Assembly (NCBI GenBank): GCA_004554385.1
Contig: SFMO01000169.1
Location: forward strand, 1 to 23,565
DNA from: Ruminococcus flavefaciens
GTDB lineage: Bacteria; Bacillota; Clostridia; Oscillospirales; Ruminococcaceae
Direction of reading: 5' to 3'
Length of the DNA: 23,565 nucleotides
Numbering within the stretch: position 1 is the first letter of the stretch; every line of letters starts with the position of its first letter. A program made the position numbers and the translations under genes. Positions 22,736 to 23,565 of this stretch are shown here, piece by piece. The notes below the pieces were generated by a model. It worked only from the letters and a program-made list of their open reading frames with translations, had not been told where the DNA came from and did no database searches.

Positions 22736-23565
22736 TCAGTTGGAGCTGTTCATTATTCTCACGAGGAGTTTTCTTAATGCGATCATATCGAATATGTCGT
22801 TTACTCCGTCACCGTTGAAATCGCAGGAGTATTCAGGTGACTTCTCTATTCCCAGGAGAACTCTCTGGAGGTATACAAGATCACCTACATTAACATTTCC
22901 GTCGTGATTAAGGTCGCCCTTTGAAGTGTAGGTATCAACTGTTGTAGTTACAGTAGTAGAAGCCGTGGTAGTTGTAGAAGTAGCCTTGGTGGTTGTAGTG
23001 GTAGCCTTGGTAGTTGTAGAAGTAGCCTTGGTAGTTGTAGTAGAAGCCTTGGTAGTTGTAGTGGCAGCCTTGGTAGTTGTAGTGGTAGCCTTGGTAGTTG
23101 TAGTAGCAGCCTTGGTGGTTGTAGTGGTAGCCTTAGTAGTTGTGGTTGTAGCCTTGGTAGTTGTAGTGACAGCCTTGGTGGTAGTAGTGGTAGCCTTAGT
23201 AGTTGTTGTTGTTGTTGAAGCAGGTGCTGTAGTATATGGGATATTGTCATAGTCTGCGAAGTTGTAGCCGTATTTCTCAGCGTATGCCTGTGCTGTTGAT
23301 TCAGCTTTGCCGTAAATAGTTCCTGTGAATACAGGCTTTCCGTCAACAGTCTTGTTTGAGATTGTAGCACCATCGCCGAGTATCTGAGTATCAGATCTCT
23401 TGAATGTGATCTGCTTGAGCGATGTGCAGTTCTTGAAAGCGTTTGCTTTGATGCCTCCGTGTATTAATGACGGAAGAACCACGCTTTCGAGACTTGCGCA
23501 GCCTTCAAAAGCACTTTCGCCTATGCCTTCAGATAATGAGTTGCGTGTGAATATAACAGATTTAA
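22736..23565 (-). CDS. Secreted BspA-like LRR protein with Thr/Lys linker and dockerin, 5' end cut by window
   Basis: The frame is open to the right edge, so the N-terminus is missing. About 276 residues are visible. First come BspA/LRR_5 type leucine-rich repeats (IGESAFEGCASLESVVLPSL, IKANAFKNCTSLKQITF), ending in a cap-like segment GTIYGKAESTAQAYAEKYGYNF. A long linker of about 85 residues follows, built from 7-residue TTTTTKA units. Last is a dockerin with two calcium loops, DLNHDGNVNVGD and DFNGDGVNDIFD. LRR domains of this type mediate adhesion or protein contacts and have no catalytic role. The dockerin would tether it to a cohesin on the scaffold. This dockerin differs from that of the glucanase in the window. 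Confidence 0.88.
   Translation of the reverse strand, partial: KSVIFTRNSLSEGIGESAFEGCASLESVVLPSLIHGGIKANAFKNCTSLKQITFKRSDTQILGDGATISNKTVDGKPVFTGTIYGKAESTAQAYAEKYGYNFADYDNIPYTTAPASTTTTTTKATTTTTKAVTTTTKATTTTTKATTTTTKAATTTTKATTTTTKAATTTTKASTTTTKATSTTTKATTTTTKATSTTTTASTTVTTTVDTYTSKGDLNHDGNVNVGDLVYLQRVLLGIEKSPEYSCDFNGDGVNDIFDMIALRKLLVRIMNSSN
22959..23210. repeat. 21-bp tandem repeat, 12 copies, coding the Thr/Lys linker
   Basis: Plus-strand unit about GTAGCCTTGGTAGTTGTAGTG, repeated in register 12 times with one to five changes per copy. On the coding strand each unit encodes seven residues of the (T)TTTTKA type. Such arrays vary in copy number by slippage or recombination, so linker length may differ between strains. 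Confidence 0.88.

Noticed and set aside
22959..23210. CRISPR array
   Set aside because: Units of 21 bp are directly adjacent with no unique spacers, and they encode a protein linker.
22965..23373. Open frames opposite to and beside the LRR linker giving Val/Ala-rich and Leu/Gln/Pro-rich repeat proteins
   Set aside because: They are alternative readings of the 21-bp repeat; the Thr/Lys frame continues into a good dockerin and LRR domain.

Overview
The window looks like chromosomal DNA of a fibre-degrading rumen or gut Firmicute, most likely Ruminococcus of the R. flavefaciens/R. champanellensis type. The evidence is two secreted proteins with Thr-rich linkers and C-terminal dockerins (a GH5 glucanase and a leucine-rich-repeat protein), strong AAAGGAGG-type ribosome binding sites, near-consensus TTGACA-17-TATAAT promoters and several large extracellular-sugar sensing genes. 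The species assignment is inference. I see no rRNA, tRNA, CRISPR array, transposase or phage gene.

Left part (1-5300, all minus strand). A three-gene operon reads leftwards from a promoter at about 4371-4399: a membrane GGDEF protein, a two-TM sensor resembling YesM but lacking recognisable kinase motifs, and a solute-binding lipoprotein that runs off the left edge. Upstream lies a VbhA-like antitoxin/Fic toxin pair with its own consensus promoter and terminator.

Centre (5489-13350, plus strand). A multiple-monosaccharide ABC transporter (binding lipoprotein ChvE, double ATPase MmsA, permease MmsB) is followed closely by four genes I cannot place in a known pathway: a 93-aa two-TM protein, a 143-aa soluble protein, a ~236-aa probable lipoprotein and a 714-aa protein joining a DUF2974-like alpha/beta hydrolase domain to ten RTX calcium-binding nonapeptides. 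A strong hairpin terminator ends the cluster.

Glucanase locus (13357-18031). A one-component regulator (LacI-type sugar-binding domain, degenerate GGDEF, AraC helix-turn-helix) is divergent from a secreted GH5 glucanase with an unassigned module, Thr linker and dockerin. The glucanase and chvE promoters carry the same 15-bp inverted repeat (AACAT-NNA-ATGTT core), suggesting shared control. Between the glucanase and the next operon is a dense series of hairpins and short repeats (18043-18279).

Right part (18293-23565). A tightly packed minus-strand operon queD-queE-folE-queC-queF covers the route from GTP to preQ1, preceded by a structured leader with an intrinsic terminator that looks like a riboswitch-type attenuator. 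Divergent from it is pncB (nicotinate phosphoribosyltransferase). After a bidirectional terminator, the window ends inside a minus-strand LRR-dockerin protein whose linker is encoded by a 12-copy 21-bp tandem repeat.

Together the sugar sensors, sugar importer and dockerin enzymes fit a cell that senses plant polysaccharide, degrades it on a cellulosome and imports monosaccharides. The queuosine and NAD genes are housekeeping neighbours.
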